This document shows, in pieces, positions 1 through 9,479 of a DNA stretch of 64,000 nt. The position numbers were made by a program, and so were the translations under genes. The notes below the pieces were generated by a model. The model saw nothing but the letters and a program-made list of their open reading frames with translations, did no database searches and was not told where the DNA came from. This DNA is from JAJRTA01 sp965603125 (lineage in GTDB: Bacteria; Zixibacteria; MSB-5A5; GN15; FEB-12), in the NCBI GenBank assembly GCA_965603125.1, contig CBFDBU010000005.1, positions 62,001 to 126,000 on the forward strand. Reading direction: 5' to 3'. The first letter of the stretch is position 1. Each line of letters opens with the position of its first letter.

Positions 1-1619
1 CGTTTCTCTTCGTCGTTCTGCTTGCGGTTGAATTCCTCAATGTTTCGCACCGATGCCTCGGCCAGGGCGCGGTAACGGCTTTCCATCTCCGCGACGGTGT
101 CGGCCAGAACTTTCTCCGCCCTTCGCGGTTTGGTCACGACCGGACGGCCAAGATGCGGAATCCCGGAATAAACGGAAAGCTCCAGCATCTTCGGATCGAT
201 CAGAATGAAGCGCACCTGGTGAGGATGCAGCCGGTACAAGAGAGACGTTATCAGGACGTTCACGCAGACGGATTTGCCCGACCCCGTAGCGCCGGCAATC
301 AGCAGGTGCGGCATTTTGGCCAGATCGGCGACGTATGGCTTGCCCGATGTGGTTTTCCCAAGAGCAAGCGGGAGCGCAAACTCGGAAGCTGCAAAAGCGT
401 CGGAAGACAGGATATCCCGAAGATAAACGATCTGCGGTTTTCGATTGGGGATCTCCACTCCGACTGCCGCCTTCCCCGGGATCGGGGCAATGATCCGGAT
501 TCGCTGTGCCTTGAGCGCCAGCGCCAGATCATCGGACAAATTGACAATCTGATTGACCTTCACTCCGGCCGCCGGCTTGAATTCGTATCGAGTGATGATC
601 GGACCGGGAAACCGGAAGATGTCTCCCTCGATATTCACTCCGAACGTTTCAAGCGTTTCTTTAAGCATACGGGCGGTTGTCGTTAACTCTTCGTCACTTG
701 CGTAGGCATCGGGTCGCGGGTTCTCTTTGAGAAGGTCAAGCTCCGGGTAAGTGTAGTCGACCGATTTGATCTGAAGCGGTTCCGCTGGTCTGGACGTGGT
801 GACTTTGCGTCCGGGGCCGTCCTGCCTTCGTTTCCCGGCGCGCGCCTTTTCCCGGTGCTCGACACCTGAGGACACGCGACGTCTCGTTTTCGATGAATCA
901 CTGACCGATATGTCACGGTTACCCCTCTCCTCCTCTAGCTCCTGTTGCACCCTGCCCTCTCTGGAGAAAAGCGAACCGACCCAGCCGAATGTAAGAAAAA
1001 CGCCGACATATCGTCTCGCCGCCTGGTAACCGCGTCCCAGGAAACGACCGCCCGGCAGTGACAGGCGCATCGAAAGCAGGGGCGTAATAGACGTATAGAG
1101 AAGTAGCAACATCAGGACCAGGCCGCCTAAGACGACATAGGAGCCAAGCTCACCCAACAGCCTCACGCTGAGCAAAGTGAGTTTCTCTCCAGCGTAGCCG
1201 CCCGCCACATCCTCGGGAAGGCCCAGCCCTCGGACAGTCACGATGTGGATATTGTACAGGACAGTACAAAGAAGAGAGACCGCAAAAAGCAGGAGCGTAT
1301 TGAGTTCGAGCCGGGAAGCCAGCTTCGAAGAAAAGAGGCGCAACGCGACAAGGATCAACGCCACGGGCAGGAAATACGACAGCCAGCCAATCAGGGTGAA
1401 GCTGATGTAAGAAAGGTAGGCCCCCATCATTCCCCCCTGGTTGCGATATTGAAGCTCAAAAGGACTCAGATGTCCGTCCACCTGTCCGGTGATGCGACTA
1501 TCATCCAAAGAGCGATGGGAGACCAGTGATATTAGAAGAAGAAGTGCCAGCAGGAACAACAATGTGGCCAGCACCAACTTCCTTCTGTGTTGCGATTGGT
1601 TATGCTTCGTACGCACCAT
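1..1619 (-). CDS. ftsK: DNA translocase FtsK/SpoIIIE (C-terminus cut by window edge)
   Basis: Hexameric DNA pump that acts at the division septum to clear and align chromosome termini. The 539 visible codons hold an N-terminal membrane domain with about four hydrophobic segments (roughly residues 15-35, 65-90, 100-125 and 150-175). A charged, low-complexity linker follows (about 190-250), then the alpha/beta motor domain. A Walker A motif GATGSGKS lies near residue 440 and is followed by the ILIDPKMLE stretch typical of FtsK. The Walker B end, the gamma domain and the stop lie beyond base 1, so completeness cannot be judged. The ATG at 1619 is the first in frame and places the first membrane helix just after a basic N-terminus. 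The HU gene lies upstream on the same strand but is separated by a clear terminator, so ftsK probably has its own promoter. Confidence 0.93.
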   Translation of the reverse strand, partial: MVRTKHNQSQHRRKLVLATLLFLLALLLLISLVSHRSLDDSRITGQVDGHLSPFELQYRNQGGMMGAYLSYISFTLIGWLSYFLPVALILVALRLFSSKLASRLELNTLLLFAVSLLCTVLYNIHIVTVRGLGLPEDVAGGYAGEKLTLLSVRLLGELGSYVVLGGLVLMLLLLYTSITPLLSMRLSLPGGRFLGRGYQAARRYVGVFLTFGWVGSLFSREGRVQQELEEERGNRDISVSDSSKTRRRVSSGVEHREKARAGKRRQDGPGRKVTTSRPAEPLQIKSVDYTYPELDLLKENPRPDAYASDEELTTTARMLKETLETFGVNIEGDIFRFPGPIITRYEFKPAAGVKVNQIVNLSDDLALALKAQRIRIIAPIPGKAAVGVEIPNRKPQIVYLRDILSSDAFAASEFALPLALGKTTSGKPYVADLAKMPHLLIAGATGSGKSVCVNVLITSLLYRLHPHQVRFILIDPKMLELSVYSGIPHLGRPVVTKPRRAEKVLADTVAEMESRYRALAEASVRNIEEFNRKQNDEEK

Positions 1620-1673
1620 AGCAGTATTTATGGTCGATACACCTGTACCAAAAAACAATTACAAACTTAACAT

Positions 1674-1702
1674 AAAAAAGGCAGGGAAGCCGTTTCCCTG
1701 CC
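1674..1702 (-). terminator. Rho-independent terminator of the HU gene
   Basis: On the minus strand a perfect 9-bp stem (GGCAGGGAA / TTCCCTGCC) with a 5-nt loop is followed directly by six T. It lies 25 bases past the HU stop codon and just before the ftsK start, isolating the two genes. Confidence 0.88.
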
Positions 1703-1726
1703 GTAAACCTGATTTGCGAGGCCTGA

Positions 1727-2002
1727 CTACTTACGAACGGCCTGCTTCAGATGCTTCCCCGCCTTGAACACGGGAACCCTGGTCGCGGGGATGTTGATGG
1801 AGGCCCCGGTCTGGGGATTGCGGCCAATACGAGCCTTACGCCTGGATACGGAAAACGTCCCAAAACCGGCAAAACTGACTTTCTTGCCTTTCTTGAGTTG
1901 ACCTGTGACGTTGCTCATGAACGCCTGCAGCGCTTCCGAAGCCTGTCGCTTGGTGATGCCGGAATTGCTGGCCATCACACCAATCATTTCTTCTTTCGTC
2001 AT
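1727..2002 (-). CDS. hup: HU family DNA-binding protein
   Basis: Small histone-like protein that bends and compacts DNA as a dimer. The 91 residues match the usual 90-residue HU length. Visible signatures are the N-terminal helices, the glycine turn in the KVSFAGFGTFSV strand, and the DNA-binding arm with GRNPQTG and the proline-bearing IPATRVPVFKAGK segment. An in-frame ATG five codons upstream exists, but the start at 2002 is preferred: it has GGAGG about 8 bases upstream and gives the canonical MTKEE-type N-terminus. The gene stands alone, with a promoter at 2056-2084 and a terminator at 1674-1702. Family is certain; whether it acts as a homodimer or partners another HU copy is unknown. 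Confidence 0.96.
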   Translation of the reverse strand: MTKEEMIGVMASNSGITKRQASEALQAFMSNVTGQLKKGKKVSFAGFGTFSVSRRKARIGRNPQTGASINIPATRVPVFKAGKHLKQAVRK

Positions 2003-2055
2003 ACAGTACCCCTCCATGGGTGCATAAAGGGTTTTGGGTTTCTAATATCATGTTT

Positions 2056-2084
2056 ATGTAACGGAATGCGGGTTGAGTTGTCAA
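2056..2084 (-). promoter_or_regulatory. Sigma-70-type promoter of the HU gene
   Basis: Minus strand: a perfect -35 box TTGACA (2084-2079), 17-bp spacer, and -10 box TTACAT (2061-2056), about 55 bases before the HU start. The match is good and the spacing ideal; no transcript evidence. Confidence 0.65.
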
Positions 2085-2140
2085 CAAAAACAAGCATAAA
2101 AATCCCGGTAAATGGCTTTATTTCAGGGCTTCACGGGCGA

Positions 2141-5100
2141 TCAGCGATAACGCTGAAGTCCTTTCAGGAAGTCATCATGGCCGTTATCGATCTTGATTTC
2201 GGGCAGTTCCGTCACGAACAGCTTGAACCCGAATCCACGATTCGAGCCAATCGGCACCCAGTACAGGCTGCCGGACCAGCAGTGGATTTTGCGCACAATA
2301 CTTATGGACGCGTTGATAGTCCTGTCTCTCCTGAAATCGTAACGCTGGGCGTACGTGACTGTGGTTGAGGGCGTTAACCTGAAGCTCACGTCAAGCAGGG
2401 CGAAGAAATCATCGGGGTTCTTCTTCCAGGACTCGGCGCGTCCCTTCTCCCCGTATTGGTAGTTCAAGCTGCAATTCCAACCGCCCCCCGCCGCTTTCGG
2501 CTTTCCTTGTGGCGCCGCCGAACTTCCTTCGGATGATGAATCCGCGCCGCTGAACGCCGGGGATGGTTCGTCAAACAGACCGAAAGCGCCCTTCAAATTC
2601 AGCTTGGCTCGGAAAGTGAAGCTCTGCCGGTATGGCGACCAGAAGTTGAGATTGGCCGTGCCCGGTTCGTAGAACCGGTGAACTGTCTGCGCGTAGAGGT
2701 CAACGTTCCTGACGGCTCTTGATTGAAAGATCGTGGTCATGTTGCTCAGCGGAGTGGAGTCCGCCTCGAAGTTGTAGCTGAAGCCGCTCCTGAGCGTGAA
2801 CAGTTCGATATTGCGCTCCGTCTCTTCGCTGCCCACTTTGGCGTGGAAATCCTGCGACAAGCCAAACGACATGACCTGGCTCCTAGCGCTACCGGCGCCG
2901 CCACCGGCGTACCGCCTGACTTCGGGATTGCGGCTAATGTCAGGTGAATATGAGTATGACACCGACGGCGTTATCACATGACGCAGCCCTTCCAATCCCC
3001 ACAGGCGGGGGTATACCGTCCCGAACAATCTCGTGCTTGCGCTGACCGCCGCCCTCCACGAGTAGGTACGGTAGGCCCCGGGATCAACTCCCGCCGTGTC
3101 GGACTGATCCGTCTGGTAAATCCTGAACCAGACTTCCTGGTAGCCAAAGCTCGGCGTCAGGTTCAGGTAGTTTCCGAGTGACAGGCCCGGCAGATATATC
3201 GTGGGGCTGGCGCTCAACCGAACGAATTTCTTGCGAGTTCGGTAATAGACGGTGTCAACGACTTCTACCGTATCCTCTCCGGGAATCCACATACCGGTGG
3301 TGTCATCATAGGTGCTGTCCACAAAGGTGGTGTCGTATGCCAGGTAGAATGGCGTCTGGCGACTGGAGAAGTTCAGAAGCGACGGCGAGAACCGGAACTT
3401 GAAATCATGATACCATTTCTGTTCCAGTATGCCCTCCGCGTTACGCTGTCCGTTGCCGAACGGATAGATCGTCGGCAGCGAGACGGCTAGCGACGGAATA
3501 TTGTCGGTTCTCGATTCCAGATCCAGATTGACAGTGTGAGTGACAGTAGTGGTAACCGACGCTCCGTTGCCGAATTTCTTGGAGAGAATCGCTTTGGATC
3601 TCACTTCACGGTTGAGTCGTTCTTCGAGATTGGGAGAATAATCGGTAAAGTACGACTTGTCCGACTGGAACGAACCGGTCGCAGCCAGTCTGAGAGTGGG
3701 CGTGATGACGTGGTTATACGACCCGTTTATGGTCCAGCGGTCGCTCCCGCCCTCGTTCGCGGTGAGTTGGTTGTAGTTCCAGGCCCTCGTGAAGGAACCG
3801 GACAGGTAGGTGTCCTCAATCACGTATCGCTTCGCGAAAGTCAGTTTGGAGTTGATCGTGAAGGTATTACGATTGTCGTAGTAGTCCAGCGAACCAAGCC
3901 AGTCGCAGTACTCAGAGACCGCCCAGAAGTATCCGACATTGCGGATATACCTGACACCCCGTTCGAAATTGCCGAACGTGAAGGGCAGAAACCCGGAGTG
4001 ACGACCGCGCTTTAGCGGAAAGACGTAATAGGGCAGAGCGATCAACGGCACCCGCCCCAGGTAGAACACAACCGGCCGGGCTATCAGCTTGTCCCCCTCG
4101 ATCAGCTTCAGATCCCGGGAGCGGAAATGGAAATGCGGCTCGTCAAGGTCACAGGTTGTGTAGCGGCCGTCGTCCACATAGAAGATGCGCTTCTGCTCGC
4201 GAAACAACTTCCGGCCGTAGTAATAACCGGCCTCATACGCTGACTTGGAACGCACCACGCGTCCCTTCTCGGTGTCGATAGAGTACTCCAAGTAGTCGCC
4301 GTACACAACGTCGTCCTTGTCACCGAGTACTACGGGAATGGTATTCGGCTGGAGAGGTTCCACAAGGCCGCTGTCGCTTGTAGTGGAGTCGGGCGTAACC
4401 GAAGCCGAGGAAGCCTCAATGACGCCTTGCCTGGTGTCGAACAGTATGCGATGCGCGCTGAGCGACATCGCACCGGAAGTCACTCCCGCGCCTTCCCTGA
4501 GTATGATCAGGGAGTCCTGCATATCGTAATGTATGAACTCAGCATTGTAGTCCACCGTGTCGGGTTTGGAAACCACGACGGTGTCGCGCCGCGCCTGCTT
4601 GCCGGTCACGTAAGTACCGATGGCGCCGCCGTGTACGTCGATAGCCTCAAGCTTCTCATTAAATACGTGAAACCTGATCGTATCGCCGGAGACACTGTTC
4701 TCGTGGAACTCCCGCCCGCCGCGTGACGAGGGATAGTACCACGAATATGCCTGCCCTATGCAGATAGTCTCGTAGAGCCGGCCGCCGTCGAAACGCATTT
4801 CAATCCGGTTGCCGGAGAGGATCGACTCGTCAAAATAGCGTTGGAGCGTGTCGACTGCTTCCTTGAAATCTCCCTGCGCCGAATCAACCACCTCGATCGA
4901 GCGAATGACGTCGTCCTCGTACCACACCGTGATATCCCTGCCGCTGATTTCGGAATTGCCGCGCCCGGCTGCCGGTTCAACCCGAAGGTCGAGCCGGTTT
5001 TCGGTCAGGTTCATCAACGCCAGACCGGAAGATGACGAGAACTCAGCCGACGAGATAATTACGTCTCCCCGGCCCGATGCCAGGGACAGGGTGTCGTGTG

Positions 5101-5602
5101 ATGTGTACTCAATCGAATCGGCCAGGACTTCGATCATGTTGGCTGTGTCCGGGTATTTGAGATACAGCAGCGGCCGCTCATCCATGAAGAAGTACTTCCT
5201 ATCCTTGTCATAGAAAGCGTACGGTCCCACGGCGTAGATGGAATCGCGGTATGACCAAAGTTCGACTCGCTCTCCCCATGCCTCGGCCCGTCCATCGATG
5301 ACATTATAGAAGGCGGAGTCGGCCAGCAGGCTGTAGGCGGTGTCGTCGATCCTGACGTGGCCGTTGAGGCGAACGCTTTCCCCTCTGGTCCAGAAGGCCG
5401 TGTCACAGTATATCTTCCCGCTGGAAGTGCGAAAGATCACGTTATCGGTTACGCAGGTCACGTATTTTTCACCGACCTTCATCAGTTCGAGGGGGCCCGC
5501 TCGCTCGAGAATGATCTTCTCCTTCTCGTCTGCGACGGCCGCTGGCAGGGACAGCACGGCCACCAGGAGAGCGGCGTTGATTGTCGGTAGCCTACATTTC
5601 AT
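2141..5602 (-). CDS. lptD: LptD/OstA-family LPS-assembly outer-membrane protein
   Basis: Outer-membrane translocon that receives lipopolysaccharide from the LptA bridge and inserts it into the outer leaflet. The 1153-residue protein begins with a signal peptide (about residues 1-24). An OstA/LptA-like beta-jellyroll region follows (about 35-480), with many short strands and repeated 'DTI/DSI...' edges. The C-terminal barrel domain (about 500-1150) is rich in aromatic, alternating strands and includes the LPYYVFPLKRGRHSGFLPF stretch that is diagnostic for LptD. It is longer than the E. coli protein (784 aa), mostly through an expanded N-terminal part. Its start overlaps the end of the AlaX-like gene by 11 bases, so translation is probably coupled. 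No LptE gene is visible nearby. Confidence 0.88.
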   Translation of the reverse strand: MKCRLPTINAALLVAVLSLPAAVADEKEKIILERAGPLELMKVGEKYVTCVTDNVIFRTSSGKIYCDTAFWTRGESVRLNGHVRIDDTAYSLLADSAFYNVIDGRAEAWGERVELWSYRDSIYAVGPYAFYDKDRKYFFMDERPLLYLKYPDTANMIEVLADSIEYTSHDTLSLASGRGDVIISSAEFSSSSGLALMNLTENRLDLRVEPAAGRGNSEISGRDITVWYEDDVIRSIEVVDSAQGDFKEAVDTLQRYFDESILSGNRIEMRFDGGRLYETICIGQAYSWYYPSSRGGREFHENSVSGDTIRFHVFNEKLEAIDVHGGAIGTYVTGKQARRDTVVVSKPDTVDYNAEFIHYDMQDSLIILREGAGVTSGAMSLSAHRILFDTRQGVIEASSASVTPDSTTSDSGLVEPLQPNTIPVVLGDKDDVVYGDYLEYSIDTEKGRVVRSKSAYEAGYYYGRKLFREQKRIFYVDDGRYTTCDLDEPHFHFRSRDLKLIEGDKLIARPVVFYLGRVPLIALPYYVFPLKRGRHSGFLPFTFGNFERGVRYIRNVGYFWAVSEYCDWLGSLDYYDNRNTFTINSKLTFAKRYVIEDTYLSGSFTRAWNYNQLTANEGGSDRWTINGSYNHVITPTLRLAATGSFQSDKSYFTDYSPNLEERLNREVRSKAILSKKFGNGASVTTTVTHTVNLDLESRTDNIPSLAVSLPTIYPFGNGQRNAEGILEQKWYHDFKFRFSPSLLNFSSRQTPFYLAYDTTFVDSTYDDTTGMWIPGEDTVEVVDTVYYRTRKKFVRLSASPTIYLPGLSLGNYLNLTPSFGYQEVWFRIYQTDQSDTAGVDPGAYRTYSWRAAVSASTRLFGTVYPRLWGLEGLRHVITPSVSYSYSPDISRNPEVRRYAGGGAGSARSQVMSFGLSQDFHAKVGSEETERNIELFTLRSGFSYNFEADSTPLSNMTTIFQSRAVRNVDLYAQTVHRFYEPGTANLNFWSPYRQSFTFRAKLNLKGAFGLFDEPSPAFSGADSSSEGSSAAPQGKPKAAGGGWNCSLNYQYGEKGRAESWKKNPDDFFALLDVSFRLTPSTTVTYAQRYDFRRDRTINASISIVRKIHCWSGSLYWVPIGSNRGFGFKLFVTELPEIKIDNGHDDFLKGLQRYR

Positions 5603-6782
5603 CCAGCAGCCTCGCCACGAGCTTCACGTATTCCGGGAGCTTGTCGTTTGCAGCTCCGCCCAACTGCGCCTGGCGTTTCGAGCCGCCTCCCTTGAGTCCC
5701 AACCGCTCACCCAGTCTCCGCGCCAGCAGGCCGGCGTCAAAGTCACCTGCCTCAGGCGTCGTCAACAGCAGCCGCCCCTCGTGAATAAACAGCACGATGC
5801 CCTGAACGCGGTCAGCCACTACTCCGGCCAACTTAACCGCCTGCCGACTGTCTGGTAAATCCAACACCTCGGCGACGATCGTATGAGAGCCTTCCCTGAA
5901 AGCCCTGCCCGCGATCTCCCCCGCCCAGGTTGGCAGCAGTTCCCGGGAGAGGTCGCCAACCTGATTGCGCAGGGCCTTGATGTCGGCCAGCAGGCGCTCT
6001 ATCTTGACCGGCAGGTCGTCAACGTGGCACGTCAGCAGCCGCGTGAGTCTGCTGGTAGCGGCGAACCTGCTCCGGTAGTCGGCTATTGCCTGGTCGCCGG
6101 AAAGGAACCTGACGACGGCGTGACCTCGTATCTTCTCCACGCCGGTGATCTTGAGCAGGGCGACCTCGCCGGTGGCGGAGCAATGCGTCCCGCCGCAGGC
6201 GGACACGTCGATATCGCCCACGCTCACGACGCGGATTTTCCCCGTGCGGGCAGTCGGCCTGCGGAGCTTCGTATCAGCGAGGTCGGCATCCTCAAGGAAG
6301 CTTATTGTCACCGGAAGGTTCCGTGTGATAACATCGTTGCCGAAGGACTCGACCAGCTCCAACTGCTCGGCCGTGATCTCGGCGGTGGCGAACTCGATAG
6401 CACCGTAGTCCTCACCGAGGTGTACCGAGAGCGTATCGAAACCGCACAGCCTGACCGAAGCCTGGCTCAGGATATGCTGGGCGGTATGCTGCTGCTGGTG
6501 CCGTCGGCGTCTCTCGCGGTCAATCGTGCCGCTGACGGAATCCCCCACGTTCCCGACCGGCTCGTTGGAAATATGCCGCACGGCTGCGTTCTCGCCCTCC
6601 ACTACGTCAACAATGTCTATTCCACTTAAGCGTCCGAGGTCATGCTGCTGCCCGCCGGACGTCGGGTAGAAGGCCGAGCGGTCAAGGATCGTATACCAGC
6701 CTCCTTCGTGTTCCCCACACTCGACAATCGTGCCCTCGAAGCTCAGCACTGACGAATCCCGGTAGTAAAGCCTGTCTGTCAC
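5592..6782 (-). CDS. Alanyl-tRNA editing protein with DHHA1 domain (AlaX-L type)
   Basis: Free-standing trans-editing enzyme that removes serine or glycine wrongly attached to tRNA-Ala. The 396 residues contain a small N-terminal beta-barrel with YPTSGGQQHDLG, as in the AlaRS editing region. The zinc-binding SAD domain follows, with HTAQHIL supplying HxxxH and CGGTHC supplying the Cys/His pair. A C-terminal DHHA1 domain (about residues 255-396) ends in a GLKGGGSKRQAQLGG glycine-rich motif. There is no aminoacylation domain, so this is not AlaRS itself. The last 11 bases encode the start of lptD in another frame. Editing activity is inferred from the complete set of metal ligands. Confidence 0.9.
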   Translation of the reverse strand: MTDRLYYRDSSVLSFEGTIVECGEHEGGWYTILDRSAFYPTSGGQQHDLGRLSGIDIVDVVEGENAAVRHISNEPVGNVGDSVSGTIDRERRRRHQQQHTAQHILSQASVRLCGFDTLSVHLGEDYGAIEFATAEITAEQLELVESFGNDVITRNLPVTISFLEDADLADTKLRRPTARTGKIRVVSVGDIDVSACGGTHCSATGEVALLKITGVEKIRGHAVVRFLSGDQAIADYRSRFAATSRLTRLLTCHVDDLPVKIERLLADIKALRNQVGDLSRELLPTWAGEIAGRAFREGSHTIVAEVLDLPDSRQAVKLAGVVADRVQGIVLFIHEGRLLLTTPEAGDFDAGLLARRLGERLGLKGGGSKRQAQLGGAANDKLPEYVKLVARLLDEM

Positions 6783-6994
6783 GTCACCCGCCCTTCAGGA
6801 TAGCAGCCGACTTCGCGCCCGGTTGATCCTGCGCACGACAGCACAGGGCACCAGCGCTCGGCGACGACGCCATTCTACGATACCAACTGCAGAATGCCAA
6901 CAAAAGTTGTTCAACAAGTCATACACCGGCATGTGCGTCACGTTCGCCGCCGTGATCGGCGTCGGCTGTCGTGCATGTCCGGAACCACTGAGCG

Positions 6995-7774
6995 TCAATC
7001 GACCCCGGCCACCGGATTGACCAGGCTGCCGACCTGTTCTATTCTGACCTCGACCTCATCACCCGGTTTCATGGGCCCGATTCCCGAAGGAGTACCGGTG
7101 GAAATCAGATCCCCGGGAAGAAGGGTCATGATCGAGGAAACATAGCTGACCAGGTACGGGATATCAAAGATCATCAGGGACGTCCGCCCCGACTGCTTCA
7201 CCTCGCCGTTGAGCAATCCCTCCACCAACAGGTCGCTGTAATCGACGCCGGTTACCACGCTTGGCCCTGTCGGACAGAAGGTGTCAAACCCCTTTGCCCG
7301 CGACCACTGGCCGTCTTTGCGTTGGAGATCACGAGCTGTAACGTCGTTGACGCACGTTAGCCCGAAGATGTATCGCGGAGCCTCCTCTACGGAAACATTG
7401 CGCGCCTCGCGACCAATGACGACTCCCAACTCGGCCTCGTAGTCAACTCGCTCCGACTGCCGAGGATGCACGATTATCTCCCCGGGGCCGATGACCGCCG
7501 ACGGCGGCTTCAGGAATATCAGCGGATACTCCGGGGCTTCATCGGCGGATTGGGATGCCTCCACGTGGGCGTGATAGTTCAAACCGATACAGATGATCTT
7601 CGTCGGTTTCACCGGCGCATGCAAAACGACCTGTTGCCAATTGTACTTGCGCCCGGTCAGTTCGGTACCGTACCAGGGCGTAGACTGCAGTTCGGCGACG
7701 GCGTCACCCTCGAGCAGCCCGTATCCCGCCGCCGCCGATTCCTCGTCGTGAAAGGAAACATACTTGTTTATCAT
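6995..7774 (-). CDS. Fumarylacetoacetate hydrolase (FAH) family protein
   Basis: Metal-dependent C-C bond hydrolase, isomerase or decarboxylase of the FAH superfamily; the substrate cannot be read from sequence. The 259 residues include the family core: a LNYHAHVEAS-type segment, LFLKPPSAVIGPG, the metal-binding glutamates in DYEAELGVVIG, NDVTARDLQ, and the C-terminal STGTPSGIG loop followed by a PGDEVEVRIE strand. The length fits the single-domain group that includes 5-oxopent-3-ene-1,2,5-tricarboxylate decarboxylases and acylpyruvases. An AG-rich Shine-Dalgarno (GAGGGA) lies just before the ATG. It is 88 bases downstream of the MATE gene, so the two may be co-transcribed. The 212 bases between it and the next gene hold nothing I can assign. 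Confidence 0.9.
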   Translation of the reverse strand: MINKYVSFHDEESAAAGYGLLEGDAVAELQSTPWYGTELTGRKYNWQQVVLHAPVKPTKIICIGLNYHAHVEASQSADEAPEYPLIFLKPPSAVIGPGEIIVHPRQSERVDYEAELGVVIGREARNVSVEEAPRYIFGLTCVNDVTARDLQRKDGQWSRAKGFDTFCPTGPSVVTGVDYSDLLVEGLLNGEVKQSGRTSLMIFDIPYLVSYVSSIMTLLPGDLISTGTPSGIGPMKPGDEVEVRIEQVGSLVNPVAGVD

Positions 7775-7862
7775 GTTGTCCCTCGATATTTGAGTACTAC
7801 CCCGATCCAGCCGGAATCGCGCCGGCCCGGATCATCAAAAGTGTCCTGTTGCTTTGTCTCCA

Positions 7863-9212
7863 TCACACCTGTTTCAACTTCCATTTACCGCGGCCGAACC
7901 ACAGGGCCAGGACGACAGCCTTCAGGAAAGTCGTAATAGTGAGCGTCCACCAGACGCCGTTGATTCCCCAGTCCAACTCAAAACACAGGAAGTAGGCCAT
8001 CGGTATGCGCATGGCCGAACCAGGGACCATGACCACCATCGGCGGAACAGTATCCCCGGCGCCGCTGAAAGCGCCCTCAAGCACGATCTCCACCGCCATC
8101 GCCGTTTGCGACAGTCCGAGGATGATAAGATAATCCGTCGCTATCGTCAGGACTTCCGCATCGTCCGTAAATATGGTTGCGATCAACTCCGGAATGGAGA
8201 TAAACAGCGCCGATGTAATCAACGTAATGGCGATGGCGGCGCCGGTCGATCCCCAGGCACAGCGGGCCGCGCGACGCAGTCGACCGGCGCCCAGGTTCTG
8301 TCCCACCATCGTGGCCGCCGCCACCGAAAAACCGTAGCAGACCAGGTAAGAGAATGACTCCATGCGATTGCCGATACCCATCGCGGCGGCGGCCGGGGAG
8401 CCGAACTGGTGCACGATCTTTATCAGGAACCAGTAAACGGACACGAAAACGAACTGCTGGCTGGACATGGGCAGCCCGATCCGGCCGATACGAAGCATCG
8501 TGCGCAGGTGTGGCCTGACACGAGAGATTCCACGAACCTGATAATCCAGTCCTCCATGCGACATTCGGTACATGATCGCTGTCGCTCCCAGAAGGACGGC
8601 GATGCCGGTGGCCGCGCTGGCTCCCGCCACGCCCAGCGAGGGAACCGGCCCCCAGCCGAAGATCAGAAGCGGATCGAGAATCATGTTGATGACTACCACG
8701 CCGATACTGATCTTGGTGGGCGTTCGCGTGTCCCCCGAGGCGCGAAAAACCGCATACGCGGTCTCGGTCAGGAAGAAGAACACGGCCGATACGAAGAATA
8801 TCCGCAGGTACGGCACGGCCAACTCAAGCGTGTCCGGCCCGGTATCCATGAACACCAGCAGGGCCGGGGAAAAGAGATATCCCACGACGGAAAACACGAC
8901 TGCCAGACCGACGGCCATCGCTATTCCCTGCCTGATGAAATAGATCACCTTTTCGGAATCCCCGGCGCCCACGTACCTGGCCACCAGCGCCGTGACACCG
9001 ACACTGACAATTGAGATCGTTGCAAAGATGGTCCAGATGACCACCATTGAGGAAGTAACCGCGTCCTGCGCCGTTGATCCCAGCTTACCGACCCAGAAAT
9101 AGTCGGTGCTGGTCAGGGCAAATTCCATCAACATCCCCACCACGACCGGCAGAGCCAGGGAGAAAATCGTCCGCGTGATGGGACCTTCGGTGATGTTATT
9201 CTTGACGCTCAT
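7863..9212 (-). CDS. MATE-family multidrug/Na+ antiporter
   Basis: Inner-membrane exporter of the multidrug and toxic compound extrusion family, using a Na+ or H+ gradient. The 449-residue chain has about 12 hydrophobic segments in two similar halves. Family-like features include LALPVVVGMLMEF at the first helix, ARYVGAGDSEK and GQNLGAGRLRRAAR at equivalent positions of the two halves, and FRASGDTRTPTK with its counterpart FSGAGDTVPPM. An ATG lies ten codons further upstream. The start at 9212 is preferred because AGGA sits about 10 bases before it and it gives the usual short polar N-terminus ahead of helix 1. Substrate unknown. Confidence 0.92.
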   Translation of the reverse strand: MSVKNNITEGPITRTIFSLALPVVVGMLMEFALTSTDYFWVGKLGSTAQDAVTSSMVVIWTIFATISIVSVGVTALVARYVGAGDSEKVIYFIRQGIAMAVGLAVVFSVVGYLFSPALLVFMDTGPDTLELAVPYLRIFFVSAVFFFLTETAYAVFRASGDTRTPTKISIGVVVINMILDPLLIFGWGPVPSLGVAGASAATGIAVLLGATAIMYRMSHGGLDYQVRGISRVRPHLRTMLRIGRIGLPMSSQQFVFVSVYWFLIKIVHQFGSPAAAAMGIGNRMESFSYLVCYGFSVAAATMVGQNLGAGRLRRAARCAWGSTGAAIAITLITSALFISIPELIATIFTDDAEVLTIATDYLIILGLSQTAMAVEIVLEGAFSGAGDTVPPMVVMVPGSAMRIPMAYFLCFELDWGINGVWWTLTITTFLKAVVLALWFGRGKWKLKQV

Positions 9213-9410
9213 GTGCCGTTGTTCCTGCAAGTGCGCCGGCATGGTCTAATCCCCACACGGCGGACTTACTGGAGACAGCCGTCAAGATACAGGCGGGACG
9301 CTGTCGTCACAACAAGAATCATTCACCATGGGTCGCTCGGACATGCAAGCAGGTCAGCATACTCTGTGGTCTGGTCGAGGTCTCTCGTGAGATCGACGTC
9401 GGGGTCTTTG

Positions 9411-9449
9411 CTAACAAAGAAGAAGCCCCGGAACACGGACCGGAGCTTC
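9411..9449 (-). terminator. Probable rho-independent terminator after the VOC gene
   Basis: Minus strand: a 10-bp stem with one mismatch (GAAGCTCCGG / CCGGGGCTTC) and 8-nt loop, followed by TTCTTTGTT, 31 bases past the stop of the VOC gene. The U tract is imperfect. Confidence 0.6.
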
Positions 9450-9479
9450 CCTCTTGAGCAAATGTATTTGTCGCCTTCA

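Noticed and set aside
6795..6998. Open frames of about 65 codons on both strands between the AlaX-like and FAH genes
   Set aside because: No Shine-Dalgarno, no recognisable protein character, and one overlaps the end of the FAH gene; they look like chance frames in GC-rich DNA.
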